From Aporrectodea caliginosa (taxonomy: Eukaryota; Annelida; Clitellata; Crassiclitellata; Lumbricidae): 64,000 nucleotides of DNA. Made by a program: the position numbers and the translations under genes. Shown one piece after another: positions 1 through 12,387 of the stretch. The stretch spans positions 303,001 through 367,000 of the forward strand of contig JACEVL010000771.1 of NCBI GenBank assembly GCA_020284085.1, written 5' to 3'. The notes under the pieces are model-generated. The model was not told where the DNA came from, did not search any database, and saw only the letters and a program-made list of their open reading frames with translations. Each line of letters opens with the position of its first letter. Position 1 is the stretch's first letter.

Positions 1-1200
1 ATTAAAAAATAGGTATCAATTTTCCACGGGGGGGCAAGTGCCACCTTTTGCCCCTTTGTGAATATAAAGTATTGAACATTGGCATAAAAAGCTTATCTTG
101 TTCTCATTAAACGACAAATCACGAGCACTGACGACGTTTTTGCCGAATTTTCAATTCAGTCCGTTACAAGTACAATAATTCTTTAATTTAGCTGAGTGTG
201 CCAGTTCCCGTGTTGGCCGTTCCCGTACCCTACCAGACCAGTGAAATACGCAGCCCGAGTTACGGGTCGTGAAGAAGTTTTAGCAGCTGCTGGCGAGTGC
301 CCAGCCAGATCAATTGAAAGTGAAAGACGATTTGAGGACATTCAGCAGTTGAGATCAACCGAGAGAGATTCAATAGATTGGGAAACAAGCAAGCAATTTT
401 CGATTCTGCGATCGTATTGTCTCCAGCTAAACGATCTGGTGTTGTATGCACAATGCTGTCAACGCAAAAGTTAATAAAATTGATTTTTTTTCCATTTCGG
501 TAGCTGAATAATAAGTCATCTGGGTATGCTCACCACGAGATCACATTGAGAAATATTAATGTATGAAGGACTCTTGTATTGTGTTGTAGATGCCTGCGGT
601 GAAAAGCCTATTGAACGTTGTCAAATAAATGTCAAATTGTTCTCATTCAATCATGAGAATTGAAGATGTTTGCAGAATTTTGGATTCTGCCCGAAACAAC
701 AGCATTGCTTTTTTAATTTCGCTGAGATTTCTGCAACTGCTAGCTTGAACTAACACAGCAATTCTGTATAACCTGCTAAAACGCATATAGGGCCTACTAG
801 CCTATCTAGAATACAAACTTTACGAAATGCTGTCATTACCAGATCTCGTGTGTGATCTTTCTGTATGCACAGGAGAATGCTTGGTAAACAGAAATTCTGC
901 TTTGAGATCGAGATATTGTGTTTTAAGATACTTTCCTAAATTTTAATTGTCAATGATTTCTTGGTTTGGAAATTATATTTTCATGCAGTGAAGTGTGTTT
1001 TATTTGAATAGTCCGCGATTATAGTTTAAATATCTGTGCCTTACGATAGAGAAACATCATAGTTAATAAGCCAATAATGACATAGTCGTAACGGAAACAA
1101 TCGCTTTATTCCAAGCATATTACGGATGGTTGGGTAGGTTTGCACAGCAGGTCGGAATGATTAGTGAAGGATGAGCTAGGGTTAAATGGGAACAAAGATG
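1..1200 (+). repeat. 3' flank of an upstream VWA gene copy
   Basis: I see no exon here, but blocks match the regions downstream of the other gene copies. The stretch around 640-760 (GAAGATG.TTG.AGAATTT.GATTCTGC, then CTGCAACTG and CTTGAACT) recurs near 9235-9345, 22700-22790, 40640-40750 and 43440-43540. The stretch near 1130-1200 recurs near 9715, 23215 and 43905. In the other copies these blocks lie after the last VWA exon. I infer that the exons of another paralogue lie just left of the window. Confidence 0.5.
260..451 (-). mobile_element. Scrambled fragment of the CR1/Jockey-like LINE
   Basis: The minus strand encodes FQLIWLGTRQQLLKLLHDP. This resembles the segment FIWLGTRQQLAKLD of the reverse-transcriptase reading frame at 41247-42308. 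A piece resembling the adjoining downstream part of that protein (CPQIVFHF) lies upstream instead, so the order is rearranged. The fragment is short and sits inside the paralogous 3' flank. It could also be a distantly related copy. Confidence 0.4.
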
Positions 1201-2967
1201 CCTATCAAGGCATACACATTGCATCGCCGAGCTGTATTGTATATTGTACTGTGATGCTATACTTATGTGTGCTATTAATTGTACTAGTTTAAAGTGTTCG
1301 GTTGCATTGTGAGGATTGTTGAACCTAATCTTGTCACATCTTGTGTAGGTTTGCACAGCAGATTGGAATGACGCTGCAAGGATCCTTGTAGCGTTTGTCC
1401 ATTTTCCACGCAAGCCCATCTTATCAATGTGTGACATGTGTGTATGTCTGAGTTGATGGCTATGCCTAAATCTACATTATTAGATTCCAGTCATGGTAGA
1501 GCAAATTTAATCTACTAAACTTAATTAAGTAACCAGCATATGATTGGAATGGGTTTGAGGATAAATCAGTATTCGAGATTATGGGAGTTGAGGTGTGAAG
1601 TTATGATTGGTCGGATTTGATCTCAACACTGACTTTTGGAGATGTCGGCTGCGGTGCCTTCGCATCGAAGCCAAAAGAGAGCAAGGACAGTCGAGCCTTG
1701 AACGTTGAGTTTGGAGGATGTCTTTTCGTGAATGATTCGAGCGGCTCACTCCGGATCAGATCGATTACAGATATTATTCGATAAGGCGATCAGTGAATCG
1801 AGTGAGGTTACAGTATTCAAACTGTTCCATTGATTTGCGAAATAATGTAGACGTTATCTTCGAACTTGTACATGCATGTAGAACTAATATGTTGCGTTGG
1901 TGACCGTCGGGAATTCGATGAGCCTGGTTAAACATAACAATGATCACTTTGAATAACTACTACGACTGAAGGGAAGGTGGATAGGCATAATAATATTAAA
2001 TGTATTCATAAGATGCTGGTGTATGTAAGGCAGTTAGAATATACATTAATTGAACTATTTCATGTCCACTCTTGAATTAACAAATGAACTGAATAATATT
2101 ATATCTGACTGAACTAACTTATTGCACTGAATTATATAGAGTTCAAATAAAACCCTGTGAACTCTATATGATATAATGGAATTGCCAATTCTCCAGTTAA
2201 CGAAGGGGACAGATTTGAACACAGAATAGTGCGTTGTATGATCAACATCAAACCCTGTCTATAATCGATTGAATTATTATAGCAGGGACGATATAATCCT
2301 AAACATGTAACGACTAGTCATCGTCCAGAGAACGAGTAGATAAACTGGAGATTCGTCATCGCGAGCGGTGACTGATGTAGATTTCGATTTCTTCGTGAAT
2401 AAAGCCATCAACTACAAAACATCTTTAATCGATAGGCCTACCCCTTATCCGGGTTGCCCAGCAGGCTTTACCAGCAATGCTGATTCGACCCTCCCTCTAT
2501 AATATTATTAGCGACCTGACCTACTTACAGTGCATGAGCGTCTCCTAACTAGGCCTACTACGGTAACTGCTCTCCTCAACTGCACAACACATACATGAGC
2601 AAGACCTTATGACCTACATATTATTCAAATGCATTCATACATACTTGTGTAATACATACATGAAGTAAGAGCAAAGCAAGAAATCACAAACGTCGGCATG
2701 TACCTTAAATAACTGCAATGCATCGATCGTTGTATGTCAAATGCGCATAATTCAGTTGTTATTGCAGAATGGGACAGTTTTATTGCACGTAAAAGTTCAT
2801 GTGTCGTTTGATATTGGACAAGAACTAAAATTATTTCAGACGATTTATTTGACAAGTGGCGTCTATATTGGTTAAGATGGATCACGAATCAGATGAAAAG
2901 ATTGACATGGCAAGAGTTGGCGACTGTTTCTGCGTCGGAAGAATTTATAGAGGCTGAAATTGACGCG
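1201..2967. other. Intergenic stretch, no gene recognised
   Basis: Open frames here are short and resemble no family known to me. The 5' end still belongs to the paralogous flank: the phrase TAGGTTTGCACAGCAG occurs at about 1134 and again at about 1346. A possible polyadenylation signal (AATAAA) lies near 2399, with no exon to attach it to. Confidence 0.4.
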
Positions 2968-2975
2968 CAGGTGTG

Positions 2976-4100
2976 CAGGGCCGGCCTTAGGCACAGGCAA
3001 AGCAGGCAGTTGCCTAGGGCGCCACAATCTAGGGGGCACCATTTTCACAAACAGTTTTTCACTTTTAGCCATTTTTCAATTAAAATGATTATTTTCATTT
3101 GAATTCAAAACTTTTGCGTATGGAAAAAAATTTAACACAATTATTGGTTTCATTGCACCTTTTCAAGTAGACCTAATTCAATTTCGACACCCCACATATT
3201 TTATTTTAACCATTAAAATTCAATTATTCACGCGTGTCTGTATCTGTAGTTTGTGTCTGTAATAGACCTAAACGTCCGTTTATCTGATGCCGACATACAT
3301 AGTGACAGCTTCAACTGAAAATGCCAACAACTGAAGAGATATTATTGTAGTATAATTTATTTGATCAATGTAGCTTTATTTGTTGACTGCTGAACAGACA
3401 TCGCAGTTGCATCAACTAAGGTAATTACATTTTATTAATAGTTGTCTTGATTATAATTTTATCTTAATCAATTTATAGATTTGATCTTAAAAAATAAAAA
3501 TTGTAATTTAAAAAATCAGGTAAAACTCTGTGAAGCGACAGAAGTTATCGGGTGCTCTAAATTGTAAGAAAAACACGACAGAGACGTTGTATGAAAAAGC
3601 AAAACGGATGGCTTTTAAACTATTTCAACGAAACTGAAACTACTTTAGCTGTTAGTGTAGTGCCCAGTCATGAGCTATAGTAATTCGTTTGTAAAATACT
3701 AGTAAGTTATCGAGGGAATTTTCTTAAATTGCTTTCAGCTTTATAAAAATACAATTTTGATAAACTGAAACCTGTTGGTGAAAAAACTACAAGCAGAACA
3801 GATTTCTGATTACTAAAACAAATTTCTTTTTATAAATAATTTTTTCTTTTTCGGTAATTTGAATATTTCGGAAGGCCTAATTCGAAGTCTTTTTGCTTGT
3901 TAACATCTCTTTAGATTCAAAATTATCCAGGGTTGAGAATACTAAATAAAAAGTAATAATAAAGAAATAACTCAGTTGAGCGTAAATCTTTTGGCGGGTT
4001 CCTCATTGAGTTGTGACGTGAGGTGGACCGTGGAGACGGGATCAGAGGGCGCCAAATGTATGCTTTGCCTGGTTCGCCATTTGGGCTAGGGCCGGCCCTG
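2976..4100. mobile_element. Non-autonomous hAT-like DNA transposon, 1125 bp
   Basis: The element starts CAGGGCCGGCC and ends GGCCGGCCCTG, perfect 11-bp terminal inverted repeats. The 8-bp duplication CAGGTGTG flanks it exactly, at 2968-2975 and 4101-4108. An 8-bp target duplication with CAGGG termini is typical of the hAT superfamily. The subterminal regions also carry related inverted motifs (GGGCGCC, AGGCAAAGCA). The AT-rich interior has no long frame, so it would depend on transposase supplied elsewhere. Confidence 0.82.
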
Positions 4101-4218
4101 CAGGTGTGTGTCCAGTAGCCACACACACAGTGAATCATCGAAGTTTACTGACCTATATAGTTGGATCAATTTTTCTCAACTTCTTGACGCCTGCCTGCGT
4201 CGTAAAAACATTCATGCG

Positions 4219-4228
4219 CGTATATATA

Positions 4229-4292
<64 letters not shown>
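4219..4292. repeat. (TA)n microsatellite
   Basis: About 70 bp of almost pure alternating TA, with one early interruption. Confidence 0.95.
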
Positions 4293-4294
<2 letters not shown>

Positions 4295-5410
4295 GTGTGC
4301 GTCTCAGCGGTGTTTTGGATATAGTCCCAGCTGTAGAGGATTTTATAGGGTATCTTTTAAATGTGTATGTTTTGTTATTTGGTGTTTGAACGTTTCCAAG
4401 ACTCCAGTCAAATCCAGGTCACAAGCGAAATACTTTGCATGCGATAGAGGACTTGAAAAGATGAAATTTCAAATTATAATTTAATAATTTTTTAACTGTA
4501 CTGAACCAATTTAACATTAAGATATTGACTTAAAGTTCTGTTAAAAATCAAACCGGGAATATTCCGTTAGACCTTAATGGATATATATTCAGGATATTAA
4601 ATAATCAAGATCACAACAAAGTAAATTGAGATTTAAAATAAAAACTGGGTGTGTTCATGAATCATGATTAAACATGGTGTCAATAAATAATGTAATTGCG
4701 TAATTATGCATTTAGCTGTAATGTACAGCTGGCAGTTGGGCCTACGAACGCAATTATAGTGCCTAGGGCCTACGATGACCTTAAAACGGCCCTGCCAGAG
4801 TTCAGTCTTAGCCTGAACGACCCCAGGAGACACGGGAAGAAACAGAGAATAAACGTTCGGTTCAATAAATCCTAAAAGAATTTTTTATGCGGTGACCAGT
4901 GCATTTGAAATCGGTGCTTAAGAAGTGACTATTTTAACGCCATAGAAGCCGCTAACAATACACCAATTTTGTGTGAATTGTCTGCTCAACTGAATATTTT
5001 AAGCATACTGCAAAACGCATAGTGTGCGACTCATTTCTTTTGCTACGTAGGCCTACGATGTCAAACTTTCAACCACATCTGTAGCTGGCGTTTTATGCAC
5101 TTTTTATGACATTTCTACACTATTTCGACAGCCTGCATAAAGATTAATGTTGCAGTCTATGAGATGTATCCTAAAGTTACTCACTGTCGTCAACGTTACA
5201 CTACGAAGCTATTTCTACTTCGCCAAATACTTTGTGGTTGCAATTGAAAAAAATAGTATATCTGGAGAAGTTACATTTGTCTCCGCTGTCTACTCAGCTG
5301 CATATTAGCTTTCAAGTAAACTCGTGACCTCTTTGAACTCAAAATGTCTAGGATTAAGCTGAAACTGGTCGGTTGCTCTGCATTGAAACTTCATCCTCTT
5401 GTCTTTATCA
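4293..5410. other. Intergenic; large duplication unit starts near 4910
   Basis: No gene is recognised. From about 4910 the sequence is clearly paralogous to 16503 onward: AAGAAGTGACTATTTTAA is shared, and homology then runs through both A genes. Upstream of 4910 no match with 16503 is visible, so this is one edge of the duplicated unit. Around 4745-4795 there are GGGCCTAC and CGGCCCTG motifs like hAT ends, but no matching partner or target duplication. Confidence 0.45.
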
Positions 5411-5680
5411 AGCCAATAACCCCCAGGCCAATAATCCCCGGCCAATAAGCCCCGGCCATTAACCCCCTTATTTTAGTTACCCCAGCCAATAACCCCACAC
5501 GGTTAGGGTCATGTTAGGCGTCGTGAGGGTCGGTTAGGGTCAGCATTAGGGTTAGTGTCGTCACTAGAAAATATGTTCATGTATAATAGGATGGAGGATT
5601 TTTGGCCGGGGGGTTTACGACTCGGGAATTATTTTCCTAGGGTGTTAATGACCGGGGTTATTGGCCAGGGATTAATGTTC
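5411..5680. repeat. Inverted-repeat element built from CCAATAACCCC units, copy 1
   Basis: The left half has four or five imperfect units of the type GGCCAATAAYCCCC, each about 16 bp. The right half has the complement (GGGGTTATTGGCCAGGG). Between them lies a G-rich stretch with repeated GGTTAGGG and GTTAGG motifs. The whole could fold on itself. It looks like a MITE or foldback relic, but I could not fix a target duplication. It predates the large duplication because unit 2 has it too. Confidence 0.55.
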
Positions 5681-6368
5681 AGAGGAACCCCTTTTGTCGT
5701 AGTCTTATCTCAACCAACAACTCTTGCAGAGGTTCAAAAACTCATCTTCGTCTGATGTAAGAAAAATCTGTATAAAAATATTATACACATCTCTGATGTC
5801 CTGAATCGAGCCATGATATCATTGAACAATTTATCATTGCAGTGCACAAATACTTTTGTCTTTATGCTGGCTATACCTTTGCACAATATTGACATAAGGC
5901 AAATGCCATAGAAGCAGACGGATGCTCAATGGATCAGTTCGTGTTCGCTCATTGTGCTGTGTAAATGTCCGACTCAGCTTACACAGCAGGAGAAATTCTT
6001 GTCGGTTTAATCGGAAACTGACACTTTTAGATGGACGTACAGGAACAACAGACATACCGAAGCACACAGACAGACAAACACGTTGTCGTCTGCGTCCGCC
6101 TGGCCGTTTCGTATGATAAATTACCATGTCAGCCCGAAACGGAACTTAAAGCTTATTGATAGGTGCAATATAGATTCATCATTATGCGTTGGTGGAGACC
6201 CGCTGTTTCGATCATTTCAAGTGCTTTCCTATTGGTTAAACCGATTTGCAGGTACAAAATACATTTTGAGGCCATAGTCGAATTTATGCTTAGTGTTCAT
6301 CAACTGTTGAATTGATACACTGCTGCTGAGAGATCGCTTCTAATTCCTTACTACTTGACAGACGAGCA

Positions 6369-8720
6369 ATGCCAGCCGTGCTCCTACTTGTTGCCATTTT
6401 GGCAGCTGGACATATGCAGGCAACCAAAGGTACGGTATTTGCTATAATTTTGCTTGAATTTAAAAAGAGAAACAGAAGCAGAAAGTTATCAGGGAGAATA
6501 GGAGGTGAAAGAAGAAATCGAAAAAAGAGACAGAAGAGGAAGAAAAAGAGAAAGAGATTATAGAGACAAGCAAGAAGAGATCGTAATCATAATCCAAATC
6601 TCGAAATTTCTAAAGTGATATTTAAAAGCAACAGTAAGCGCCAGGGCAGCAACTTATTCACGAGAGCTACTTTGTGTCCAAGGAAATATCGAGAGATACC
6701 TAGTGGAGGTCCATGTCCGGATGCCAGGGTGAGAAGTAGGTTGATAGGCTGCTAAGGCGGATTCCGTCTGGGACGAGAAAGCTTGGAAGATGGAAGACAG
6801 GATGGATCGGTAAACAGATTTTTAAGGAGGTGAAACTTTAGAATATTAATAACAACTTTCTGCAAAACAATATTCTAAGAGCAGAATTATTTTGTTAGAA
6901 CGGTTCAAATCTTGAATTTGTGATGCAAAATGTAACTGTTTCGTTCACTGATTCATTTCAAACAGCTTGTACAGGAAATGTGGACCTAACTATCCTGATC
7001 GATAGTTCTTCATCTATTTGTGGTGGTGCTGAGTCGTGTCGAGAGTGGGATTCCATTATTCAGTTCAGCAAAGATATTGTCGACAGCCTGACCATTGGAC
7101 CCTCCGACTCAAGGGTCGCTTGTATTACTATCTCTGATAAGGCTTATGTGGAATGGAACTTTAAACAGTAGGTTGAACATCAGGCTTTCTGTAGATGTTT
7201 AAAGCTTTCAGGATGAAAAAATAAATAATTAGCAGCATTACTACTGACTTTAAATTTAGTTACATTTTGTCACCATATAAACATTTAAATAGACCTATTT
7301 TGTGCAGGCATGTAGGCCTGTGTATGTTATATGTAAGTACGTAAAGTAGGTATGGCTGCAAATTTCAATGTTAACGTTTCTATGACACTGCTGATGCGTG
7401 TAAGTAAACAAGTAGGAGTACAACTGAGCACATGTAGGGGTTTCAATTTAAATGCCGCACTAGACGTCACAACAGATGGGATAGTAAAGAGGAATGAGAT
7501 TGGAGATGCGCTTCGCTGGAAAGAGTGATCGCGTTCACTGTAATTTAACCGCCTCGGATTGATGACCTGTTGAGCGACGAACCGCGCCTTGCGCGTTGAA
7601 TCCAAGTTCACGATTCGTTTTAGTCAGCAAACATGGTTCACTATGAGGGAGGCAGGTAAGCCCTCCTATTGCTAAGACCTCATATTTCCTCTGTCATCGG
7701 ACTTATTGTACTAATATACTCGTAAGATTTCTGGAGGTATGCACGGCATCTTGCTTTTCTAGCGGTATATCGTGAGCAGTACACATTTGTTTAATTTTTT
7801 TACAATTTTAGTCTAGTTTTCTTTGCAATCTTTCATTGCTCCATACTATTAGGCAACTCTTTATTGCTATAACTTTTTGAATTTCTAATTTTAATTATTT
7901 TTACCTCTCACCCTTCTGTGCACGTTTGTTTCATCTCAGTTTATGTATTACATGATCCAGCACTCAATATATGATAAGACTGATTATCGTCTCAGTATCT
8001 CATACATTTTCGTGTTTCTGTAGATACACAAATAAGACTTCGCTGTCGTCAGCCTTTGACAGTGTAAAGTACTCTGGAGGTGAGCTGATAGATATATGGT
8101 CCATACATGGAGCCCTCACTGACATTTTCAACCCACGGTCAGTGGATAATGTCGACTTTGTGGGAATATTGATCACGGATGGCTCTTCGGAATTTCCTCC
8201 TGTGGTTTATGAATTGCTATACGATCTAATTCAGACCATTGGACCCATTAAAATATTCGTGGTCTGCATTAAGCCAGGATGCACAAAGGAACTTGCGCGA
8301 CACATGGCTTCACCGTCACCAAAAGTGAGATATACAGTCAATGTTACCGTCCAATCTGGGCTATATTTAATGAAGTATATATCTTACGCTTTCAACTTCA
8401 TCCTTTGAAAGTTTTTTCATTCACTCATTCTGTGCCTCACTGAGTGGAAAACAAAGAACTTGTATTCTTGCATTGAACTTCGTTTCTTCCTATCTCTGCT
8501 GCAAGTGTTCATCCTTTTCATACAGATGCCAACTTCTCTACAGAGTTTTAATTGCTCTTTTCCTACAGGAAATAATGTGCGGGATATGAAGATTGACTCC
8601 TCGATTTATTCTGGAATACTTTGTCTGTTGTAGCCTAATAGAAATTATTTCCTTCTGGATAATTACCTTTTGCTCGACAGCGTCAAAGAAAACCTGGAGA
8701 AAAAAATCTGTTCCAGTTAG
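6369..8720 (+). CDS. Secreted single-VWA-domain protein, gene A1 (4 coding exons)
   Basis: Coding exons are 6369-6429, 6966-7167, 8024-8324 and 8634-8720, giving 216 aa. Phases are 1, 2 and 0, and donors are GTACGG, GTAGGT and GTGAGA. Residues 1-18 form a hydrophobic signal peptide (MPAVLLLVAILAAG). The VWA domain runs from about 25 to 212. The metal-site (MIDAS) motif D33-S-S35-S-S37 is intact, and D140 is present in ILITDG. However, the usual threonine loop (GGTxTGxAL) is replaced by a longer loop after G106-G107, so metal binding may be altered. Cysteines are at 22, 39, 45, 73, 169, 174 and 214. N91-K-T93 is a possible glycosylation site. The last exon was found by requiring an acceptor in phase 0, and it has a clear counterpart in A2. 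The 61-nt first exon is shared by all seven copies, which supports this start. Known VWA proteins bind ligands or matrix; the partner here is unknown. The 5' UTR exon probably begins at 6252, after TTTGCAG. Confidence 0.85.
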
Positions 8721-8730
8721 GGTGAGGCTA

Positions 8731-8736
8731 AATAAA
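8731..8736 (+). promoter_or_regulatory. Polyadenylation signal AATAAA of gene A1
   Basis: A canonical AATAAA lies 10 nt past the A1 stop codon, implying a very short 3' UTR. In A2 the same position reads CATAAA, a weaker variant. Confidence 0.55.
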
Positions 8737-9179
8737 CGCCTCATCTAATCGTTAAATTAAGCTGTTCTTTTGCATAGTCAATTGTTATATCATTTTTGCA
8801 TTAGTATTGTAATTGCAAACTTTCCATTTGTTGCTCGGTACTTCCGCAGCCTACAAGTGTAAGCTTAAGCTTATATTGTGTTCTATTGAGTGTTTAGCAC
8901 ACCTCATGTTGTGTAGCCTGAGCATACTGTTTCAGCTATTTTGGTTCATTTCTAGAGTTGTTGCTAAAATAACTGGACACAATCATAACAGATGTTGCAA
9001 AATTTCTTATAGCAAGCTGAAAACATGATTGTAGTGTAGGCCTACTATTAATTTCTAGGTGATAACAATGATCCAATCTGAAAACTTTTTAGTGGCGCTT
9101 TATTCATGTGGTGTTTGAATGGTTGAATCTCAGGTCATCTGATAAATATTTATGCTAATATTTGGGCTAATATTTAGGA

Positions 9180-9770
9180 AATATTCTATGAAGGACTGTT
9201 ATTTTCTTCTCTAGATGACAAACGATCATCAAGCATGAACAATGAAGATGCTTGTAGAATTTCGATTCTGCCAGACACACGTATACTCCATCGTTTATTT
9301 AACTCGGATTTCTGCAACTGCCAGCTTGAACTGAATTTATATATCTTTTATATCTGCTTTCTTAAGAAACTATCTAGCATGTGAGCCTGCCTCTATATAT
9401 AATTACGGTCATCGCCAGAACGGATGCATAATGTATACAGGAGAATTATTGATATGCAGAAATTTATGCTTGAAGATATAGAACGTAATGATGTAACACT
9501 GTTACAGTGACTTCTTCTTTTGGAAATAATATTATGAAAATAAGACTTTTATGCAGTGAAGAGTTGCTTTTTTAAATAGTCCTGATAGATTATATAAATA
9601 TGCCTTACTGCAGAAAAGAAGTTGATTATCCAGAAATTTTTACATGGCAGAAAAAATCCTTCTTTACTCGAAGTAGCCTATACTACGGAAGTAGTAATGG
9701 CATAATCTTGCATTATAGATTGGACTGATCAATGAAGGAAACGAAAGTGTTAAATTTGGAAGAGGGTGTC
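9180..9770 (+). repeat. Conserved 3' flank block of gene A1
   Basis: This block closely matches 22640-23280 after A2: both share TATGAAGGACTGTT and GAACAATGAAGATGCTTG. Weaker matches lie at 600-1200, 40600-40860 and 43440-44000. Open frames are short and not conserved, so I read it as duplicated noncoding flank rather than a gene. Confidence 0.6.
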
Positions 9771-11879
9771 AAAAAAGTAGCACTTTGAATCGCAGAGTTC
9801 CTAACGTGTACATTACTGTACAGCGTGTGCAACTAACAGTACAAGTAAATTATATTAGTCAGCTGTAGCTTATCGTATCTAATCTCATTACACCTTGTAA
9901 TGCAAGTTAGCCATTTTCTTATCTCATCTTTTGTACTATCTGTTGACCTGTTGATCTAATTCCTTAGCCATGTTCCATAACTTCTGCAAAACAGGAGTTT
10001 TTACAGTGAAGATTTTGGTGGATAAGGAAGTGGCCATCAAGTATTTGTTGTTATTATGCCTGTGACAGGCATACAATTCAGAAGGCGCCATGGAATTGTG
10101 TTAGAGTGGGAATTGAGACAAATTTCGGTTGTAAGACAGAATCGTATTTCTGGATGATGGGTGTAGAAAAAAATGAGGACTTTCTAAATTGCGTTTGGAA
10201 ATAAATAGAACAAGTATTAATCAAATTTAACTACATACTATAACCATCAATAACCATAACCATCAATAATTTATTGCTCCAAACATTGAGAAAGTAAAAT
10301 TTCGCTGCACAAGGAACAAAGATCTGTTGGTAACAAAAGGGAACCCAGAAGGGACCAGGGTCCCTCTGGTTAGGGCCACATATATACATAGTCTGTTGCT
10401 AGATGGTTAACAGAGGTTATCTAGTATAGTGCATTCATATAATAAGTATCTAGTACATGTACAATTATTAACGTACTAGTACAAAGCATTAAACCTAAGC
10501 TAAGAAAAACAAACACAACGGGGGATTAGAACCCAACTAATCGTTCTGATGAGTTATCCATTATATGGTGTTAAATAGAACATTTTTAGCAAGTTGCATA
10601 GTGTTGCGTTACTGTCATGCACGGATATGCATATGAATAGACTGTAGATGCAGTGACTTGTATGTCGACAATCATCGAGAAGTTGACGATGTGTGAAAGA
10701 CGTTGCAAAGCAATAAATTATTCCTTAACAATGAGCAATCGCTAATAATTATGGCATATGCGTGGGCTGTTCGACGTGTGTAGACAAAAGGCATACAACA
10801 TAACATAATGTAATATCGTGCAATTTTACAGGATAGCATATCGCGAAATAGATAAATAATACAAAAATTAATGAGTAATGTATTAAATAAAGGAATAAAT
10901 TATATACAGAGACAGCGTTGAAGAATAGTAAAGCGAGGATACTGATTATGCAATACAACATAACAGAATGTAATAACATGCACCTTCCTTACCCTGGTTA
11001 GCGGTATTTTGTGTGTGTCATATTGTGTGTGTTTGTGTCGTGCTGTTTGTCCGTGTGGATGTGCGTGTATTCATGAACCCAAGGAGTGCCGCAATTACGT
11101 CATCGTAAAGACTGAATCCAGAATCTAATGTCGATGGAACGAATGATGAAGTTGTAGGGTCAACCTCGTTTAAGTATTAGTCTGCCATGGGTGGATGGAT
11201 AGCCACTGCTGTCCATTGACCAATTTTATACAATGTCCGTTTATGTTGAAGTTGCGCTCCTTGCAATCTTCAGGAGTGCAAACACGACCACACGATTGAA
11301 AATCGTTGGGGCTGGGTCGCAAAGGTTCGTGTTGATCATCATGTCTGATCAGAAAGCGTGCGGTATAAGGAAGAGAACTGACTCAGTCCTTCGTTAAGAC
11401 TCTAATTAATAAAATTTTAAATGATCTTTGTTGTTAGAAAATGCTAACTATTTGTATCTGAAAAAAAAACTTCCGACCACTGTCAAGTAATTCACGCACA
11501 GATATGACCTTCTTACGACCTTGATCACGTCCATCTGTCAAGTGATCCCTCCTTTTCAGGTATGTAGGCCTATAGTATTGAGCGGACGGTGGCACACCTC
11601 CAGGTACCACCAGACGGCACCAGCGGCTCAGACGTTGATGTCGACACTCTCAAGAGACAAAGAACACGTCATACTGAGCAATTGTGTTTGAAGAACTTCT
11701 TCAAGGGCCTTACACAGTTGACCGCCTGAGCGGAGGGTCGAACCCGTTTCATAGTATAGGCTCTCGAGGATACCGAACTTCGACTGTAGTCCGAGTGGTT
11801 GCAGCATTCTGGATGAATAGATTAAAAGCAACCTTCTCAGGCGCTGACTAGTTATTGGCACATGACTGCTCGAACGTGG
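9771..11879. other. B-type upstream region, no gene recognised
   Basis: From about 10120 this region is paralogous to 24870-26830 in unit 2, except that the LINE at 25752-26424 is absent here. The empty site lies at about 11260-11270 (GCTCCTTGCAATCTTCAGG). Short frames on both strands are not preserved between copies. Confidence 0.5.
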
Positions 11880-12225
11880 CAGCATCTGATATATCTGCCT
11901 TGATAAATGTTGATAAATATCAAATTTAGTTTCAAATTTGATTACTTTCACGAGATTACGTATACTCGTATCCCTAATCGATAAAATAAAGTGGGAGTAT
12001 CTGATGCACCTGCTCCAATAATGTTTAAAAATATCAAATTTAACTTCAGTTTCGATGCAATTCACGAGATAACGAATCCATATCTCTAACCAATATACGA
12101 ACGTGGGAGTATCTGATGCAACTGGTCTAATAATGTTTAAAAATATCAAATTTAACTTCAATATCGTTGCAATTCACATTCACAAGATAACGATTTCAGA
12201 CCTCTAATCAGTATAATTTACATCC
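11880..12225. repeat. Three tandem units of about 112 bp upstream of B0
   Basis: The phrase ATCTGATGCA followed by AATATCAAATTT and CTCTAATC or CTCTAACC recurs three times at roughly 112-bp spacing. It gives a repetitive minus-strand open frame that I do not consider a gene. The array is present upstream of B1 and B2, and decayed near 49640-49740 upstream of C. That places it in the ancestral B/C upstream region. Confidence 0.7.
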
Positions 12226-12387
12226 ATACCACGACAATGGGGCAGTAAAAACTATGGACGTGAACTATATGACTTGACGTTGATTAGAGCCAATATGTAA
12301 TTTAATGCTTTCATGAGTTGAGATGCGCATATTTATTTTTTATTTAATTAATCTATAATTAATTATTTTTTGTTAAAACAGTTAACT

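Noticed and set aside
5500..5545. Interstitial telomeric repeat (GGTTAGGG)
   Set aside because: The spacing is irregular and units are not tandem TTAGGG; they belong to the palindromic element.
5834..6127. Antisense frame of 97 codons upstream of A1, shared in part with A2
   Set aside because: Truncated to 62 codons in A2 by a changed start region; sequence similarity is explained by the duplication.
6205..6260. CCAAT-box promoter (ATTGG) just upstream of the signal-peptide exon
   Set aside because: The conserved block ends in a pyrimidine tract plus TGCAG or TTCACAG and is better explained as a splice acceptor; B reads ATTGC at the same place.
11628..12161. Minus-strand frame of 177 codons, also present upstream of B1 and B2 (167 codons)
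   Set aside because: It runs through 112-bp tandem repeats; the C-terminal part is frameshifted between unit 1 and unit 2, and it has no recognisable domain.
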